DNA from: Nephromyces sp. MM_2019
Lineage: Eukaryota; Apicomplexa; Aconoidasida; Nephromycida
Reading direction: 5' to 3'
DNA length: 64,000 nucleotides
Assembly: GCA_015657535.1 (NCBI GenBank)
Contig: JADHZB010001057.1
Span: 5,363-69,362, forward strand
Positions 59,294-64,000 of the stretch are shown piece by piece (the stretch's first letter is position 1; the number at the start of each line of letters is the position of its first letter). The notes beneath the pieces were generated by a model. It was not told the DNA's origin, did no database searches, and was given only the letters and a program-made list of their open reading frames with translations. Made by a program: the position numbers and the translations under genes.

Positions 59294-62279
59294 GATTTTG
59301 CCTGTTCAGGCCTAGATGAGCAATCGGTACTGCAGTTGCCAACGCCGATTTTTGTGTGCGGCCGAGTTAAAGTTGAAGGTGCAGTGACTGCGCTACCAAC
59401 CAGTAGGCTCAGTTCCATTATGTACCTGCTACTATGCATTGTGCTAGCCATCTAAAGCAGGACGAAGCAAAAAATTTGATATGTTCATCTCCCAGTCGTT
59501 GCGATCTACCCAATCATTGTTTCAATAGGCCTTAATTACCCATTTGAGGGATACAAGCATCTTTACGTGGCTACCTTATTCCGCCTTGCAAGTTACTATT
59601 GCTTAAGTAAGAGTAGTAACAGTATAGTAATCTGTGATTAGCAATGAGATGCACTACCAAGCGACTCCTCATAGAAGAAAGCTCTATATCGATGTAAAGA
59701 CTTGGTATTCTACGCAGTCACGAAAAACCAAGACCCTCGAACTAAGTTATCCCAACCATATTCAGACTACTCCCTGATTTTTTCTCCCTCATTTTACTTT
59801 TACCCTGGAATTACATCACCAGCTGGCCGACATTCCTGCGTTTGAAGGTGACGTGTAACCAGAGGGGCACTAAATACGAGAGGAATGGGGTTTCACGCGT
59901 GGTCAAATGTTGATAGTTTGTTCCAAATCCACAATTTCATTCTTTCGCTACAAGTATCCAAAGAAATGCCACGATACTAAGTAGTAGCAGGGTGAAGATT
60001 AAACCTCGGGCATTATTTGATCTCTATACATAAACGTTGCAATTCCATTCTTATATATATAAAGCTCGAAATTTCATTCTTCTATCTGTAAGCCTTGGGC
60101 TTTAATTCTTGTATATTATAGAAACATTTCTAACCTTTCAAAAATGTGAAAATATCGAATATATCTCGTCATTTGTCACTATTTTTCCACTCTATGCATG
60201 AAAGTTATATATGGGTAAATCAGCTGCATTTGGTAAGTTTACGGCGACCTGGAAAGCTAGTGCCTGCCCAACCACCCGATCTGACGGCGGCAGTGTTTGC
60301 CTATAATTTCCAATACACGCGTTGTAGCTGCGGTGCACGTATGATTTCACACGTTAAAGCTTACACAATCAGCATCTATAAAACTTTGCTCCATCTTCGG
60401 TTCAGAGCGAACTTGCATCCTCATCTTTAGTCATATAGTACTATGTATGGGTTCATTCCATAGCTTGTTTGAGCTGCTGTCTTTTCCCCCGGAGCTTTAA
60501 GAATAAAGACACAAGAACCTTTATCGTATGTATTATCTGAAAATCTCTTATCGCATGTTCTGGTATGTTACTATGGGGTTTTCTGCAGCAAATGCGCTGC
60601 TGCATGGTGAATGTATGACAAGGTAACATTGGTAATTTCTGTCTGCGTTGAGCTTGTGAAGCCATGATTCGTTTGTTACCCATCAATGCGGCTTCCTTTG
60701 TAGAAATTAAAAGCCCAGCCTCTTGTATCCTTCTGTGTAGGTGGAATATGAGATTAGAGTTGTTTCTTGGTTTCCTTTGTATCCTCTTAAATTTTCTAAA
60801 AAACGTCTTTTTTTGAAAATTTTTGAGTTGACCAATTTATCAGATGTTTTTGACCAAGAGTGCGGCCTGCCACTTCTGAAAATAGATTCCATTGTCGGTA
60901 CCGTTTTTTTTCCCTTGAAGATAAACGCATACAGCTTTGCCTATTTTGCCTGTTATGGAGCGAATGAGTCGAACTATTACAAATCTGTACTTTTCATCCT
61001 TCTGACTTACTTATTAGAGTTTGCTATGAGTAGCGTTTTATCCTGTACATTAGGGTTGTAGATGCCTTTCTTTATTTATAGACCGCAAACTTTCTCAAGG
61101 CTGAATATATATACCGTGTGTGTTATCTAACTTATGGGTAGCGGTATTAAGATTTCTTACTCATACTTTTGGGAGGGTGCTTTTATGGCCTCTTGTACCT
61201 GATTCTGGGATGAGTAGCAGGGGTATCAGTCATACCCATAACTAGCGCAGATAATGCATTGAGGCGCTGCTTAGTGCAGCAAGCTTTTGGAAATAATTCT
61301 TGCGCTTGTAGAGGCGTGCGAACATCATTTTTTTAAGTAGTTTGCCTGTTTTTGAATCAAGTGTTCAGCACGGGATACAATGTTGATAGTGCTGCAAGTG
61401 AGAGGTTATTCGGCTGCTGGTGTTAAGATGTTGTGATGTCGCAGATGATGTTTTTTGGTGGTTTCTCATTAACCTTTGTTGGATGTTATTTAGCTGCTGG
61501 TGCTTAGATGTTTGGATTTCGCATATGATGTTTTTTTGGTAGTTTCTCATTAATAAGCTGTTTGCGACGTAGCTTGATCACATACGCAGTTATTATTAAG
61601 ACGATGATCACATCTTCAGGAGCATGATATCTCTTACTCTGAGGAATGCTCCTTTTTTTAGTTTTATTTGTAGTATATCAATGGGGATTGTACATCTTTT
61701 ATTAAAAGCAAGAGCAGGTGTGTTCAATTTGAGCGTTTAAAATTTGTAATTTTCATGAAGAATGCCTGGGCTTTAAATCTTTAGATATGTCATAAATTTT
61801 CATGCCACAAACTTGTTTGAAGCAAAGTTAAATAACTCCTTTAATGCTTGTAACTGTACTCTGTTCAAAGCCGTACGTCTTTGTATGGTTCATCAAACAT
61901 GAAGAGCTCTTAACTCCGCCATTAAATTTCGCTCAAAAACCAAAATTGCAAGTGTAATATCTTGTTTATCCCAACAATTTATCCTACGCGCTGCTACTCT
62001 TTTATTGGCCTTTTCTTTGCGATAATTTTTGAGTCTATTACATCAGAGCTTTTGACACTGCATCATGGCTGGGTTTTTGCCCTTTAAGGTGTAAATGCTT
62101 TAGTTTTACACTATTTTTTCCCTAGTAAACTCCCGTACGATCTTAGAGCATAGAAAGAGTAGAATAGAAAAAAGGGCAGAGTATGAAACAGCAAAGACGC
62201 ACCACTTGCTTTATTTAATATCATTATATTTTTTAGTTCATTATTCGATTGAGGAGATTCCTATAAATTTATTGAAAGC
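59294..62279. other. Divergent intergenic region
   Basis: Between the oxygenase start (minus) and glycerate kinase start (plus). Composition turns T-rich from about 60.7 kb. An ORF at 60741-61061 (+) has no recognisable domain and probably reflects T-rich sequence. Apart from the 80-bp duplication at 61400-61553 nothing could be supported. Confidence 0.4.
61400..61553. repeat. 80-bp tandem duplication
   Basis: Two diverged copies starting near 61406 and 61486 (TTATTCGGCTGCTGGTG / TTATTTAGCTGCTGGTG), each ending TTTCTCATTAA. The spacing is 80 bp. Confidence 0.85.
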
Positions 62280-64000
62280 ATGGCAGCAGGAACGAATATG
62301 GCCACAACCTCCTGGGTGCAAGATGCGTTGGAGGATATTGACGCTTGGGTTGAAGACTATGGAACTTTTGATCACTGGTTATGGTAAGCAATTAGTGTCT
62401 TCAAAATTATCGAATTTTCGTGCCAAATTTACTAGTTAAACTAGCCTTTATTCTTTGTTTTTCTTGATAAAACTCGTAGCTTTTTTTCCTCTTCAATGTT
62501 GCGTAACGGCTAAATGTGCTGAAACCCCCGTATTAGATGGTTTTTCGCCTAATGAATGCTGAAAAAGGATGGTCTCATGTGAAATTTTACTGCAAAAAAA
62601 TTGAATGCTGCAAATCGCTCACTATAGCAAGTTTTGTGTATTTTTTTTTCTCAATCCATTTAGATTCTTTCGATAAGAAAGTGCACTGAATGATCTAAAG
62701 TGCTGACCCAGTCATACTATATACTCTATTTTTTTGAGCATTTTTTTGTTGATTCTCCTCTCTTGCACATATATTCTTCTGTGGCGAACTATGCTATGGT
62801 TACTAGTTCAGTGGTGGCTCATATTCCTTTTAATTACGCGGTATAATCAACGAACAGAATCTTCTATAAAAACGTACACACGCCCACATACAGGGCCTTT
62901 AAAGCAACAACAAAGCCAAGTCAATTCATCATCTTTACCTAAATCCTTTTAGAAATACTCACATATTTGGGGGTACTCTTTAAGCCGCTGACTTTTTTCC
63001 TTAAAATTAAATTTAATTATTTCGGTTTTGGATTTTTTTAGCGCTTCTTTTCCGTTTTTGCTCATCTCCTATGAGATAAAACTGAAGTTTTATAATTTTC
63101 CTCACATTTATGCTTCTTTTTCCTTAGGAAAGTAGTAAGAAAAGGTGCTCTCTCCAAAGCTTCCGCCAAGTATATTTTGCGTTCCGAAGAAGAGATTATT
63201 GAAGCTGGAGACACGCCACTTGGAGATAATGAAATACCTGCTAATTCACACACACACTACAAAAATTGGAATAATATGATAAAAAATGACGATCAGGATA
63301 CTTCAACGGTTTTCCACAAGACATACTGCGGCCTGTCAAAAGTTATGGTTAATGATTCTTTCCAGGGTCAAAATTACCACGATAGTGGCTCTTATTGGAA
63401 TAAATGTTGGGAGACACGCTGGGATGAAGGCTTTGATAAGAGTTGGCTGCTAGTTTGGGCTAGAATTGGCAAGTTGATGGTCGATGTACTTTTCACAGGT
63501 GAAGCTGAAGATCCAAAGCACATGAATCTCCGGATTTTTTCGCTGTATTTACCGATCTATTTTTGGATTCTAGAAGCATATGATGACCATACCAGAGTGA
63601 AACCGTTAGAGGGCATGCTTGTCGGTTTGAGTGCTATTCAAGGATGTGGAAAGACGACCCTAGTTACTTGCTTAAGGGTTAGTTCTTGAATTTATGGGAT
63701 TTTTTGCTTGAAGGTAAACTGGGTTAACGTAGGCTAAGAGAGGGTATGTTGCGGTTTTTATCGAGGCTAACAGGTATAGCCAATCTCGCACACACAAAAA
63801 AAAACTCCTTAACTCGCAACAGCATCACTCTAGCCAATCTTGCACACGAAATCCTGCGTATCATCCTGTAAGTTAACTTTTTTTCTTCATTGCTTCTAGG
63901 CTATATTCAAGGCCGAAGGGATATCTTGTGCCTACATTTCATGCGATGACTTTTACTTAACTGGAAGTGGATTAGATGATGTTGCTGCCAGTAACCCAAC
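62280..64000 (+). CDS. D-glycerate 3-kinase (GLYK), 5' part, truncated by window end
   Basis: Phosphorylates D-glycerate to 3-phosphoglycerate with ATP; in plants it closes the photorespiratory cycle. Exons 62280..62383, 63128..63677 and 63900..64000+. Donors are GTAAGC and GTTAGT, acceptors CCTTAG and CTTCTAG, with phases 2 and 0 matching. Exon 1 reads MATTSWVQDALEDIDAWVED. Exon 2 contains FSLYLPIYFWILEAY, then the Walker A loop GLSAIQGCGKTTLVTCLR, close to plant GLYK SAPQGCGKTTL. Exon 3 continues AIFKAEGISCAYISCDDFYL and TGSGLDDVAASNP, matching the plant ISVDDFYLT segment. About 250 residues are visible, so roughly the C-terminal third or more is missing. In a lineage without photorespiration the substrate could come from serine or glyoxylate metabolism; that is inference. 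Confidence 0.92.

Noticed and set aside
60741..61061. 106-codon plus-strand ORF
   Set aside because: Phe/Leu-rich product expected from T-rich DNA; no family features and no convincing connection to the glycerate kinase gene.
1..64000. CRISPR arrays, insertion sequences, retroelements, rRNA
   Set aside because: Tandem repeats have no spacer-repeat regularity of CRISPR. No transposase, integrase or reverse transcriptase motif and no rRNA-like sequence was seen on either strand.

Overview
This is nuclear DNA from an intron-rich protist. The sequence is AT-rich, spliceosomal introns run from about 40 nt to more than 2 kb, they are T-rich on the coding strand, and they use GT..AG borders. No operons, Shine-Dalgarno sites, tRNAs, rRNAs, CRISPR arrays or transposase genes were seen. 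The gene set (PARP1-type zinc fingers, U1A/U2B'', Kish, an ENT nucleoside transporter, Trm10, D-glycerate 3-kinase) together with very low gene density and large T-rich introns fits an alveolate. An apicomplexan or close relative is my best guess, but that is inference; no marker gene in the window settles it. TAA, TAG and TGA all appear as terminators.

Layout. 1-6.5 kb, minus strand: the N-terminal part of a PARP1-like gene cut into tiny exons (zinc finger 1, then PADR1/zinc finger 3), leaving the window at base 1. 10.1-12.6 kb, minus: a three-exon U1A/U2B''-type spliceosomal protein. 15.6-15.8 kb, minus: a complete Kish (TMEM167) gene. 20.5-24.5 kb, minus: a four-exon RRM protein resembling the RRM of cyclophilin E but with no cyclophilin domain. 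27-28.6 kb, plus: a tentative multi-exon gene. 28.9-30.4 kb, plus: an intronless ENT-family transporter. 34.8-41.1 kb, minus: a large coiled-coil protein gene that I cannot name. 44.0-48.0 kb, plus: a three-exon MFS transporter with a very long central loop. 50.5-51.6 kb, minus: an intronless Trm10 tRNA methyltransferase. 51.7-53.5 kb, minus: an unidentified multi-exon gene with an in-frame TGA near its end. 57.3-59.3 kb, minus: a three-exon 2OG-Fe(II) oxygenase. 62.3-64 kb, plus: the 5' part of a D-glycerate 3-kinase gene.

The genes do not form a pathway. Two are splicing-related RRM proteins (U1A-like and the cyclophilin E-like RRM), two are polytopic transporters, Trm10 is for tRNA modification, PARP is for DNA damage signalling, Kish acts in the early secretory pathway, and glycerate kinase links glycerate to 3-phosphoglycerate. 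Base composition follows the direction of transcription: blocks rich in A on the given strand hold minus-strand genes, blocks rich in T hold plus-strand genes. This skew, with splice-site phase matching, was used to find exons too short to show up as long ORFs. Several further short coding-like islands remain unassigned, so the annotation is certainly incomplete in the introns and spacers.
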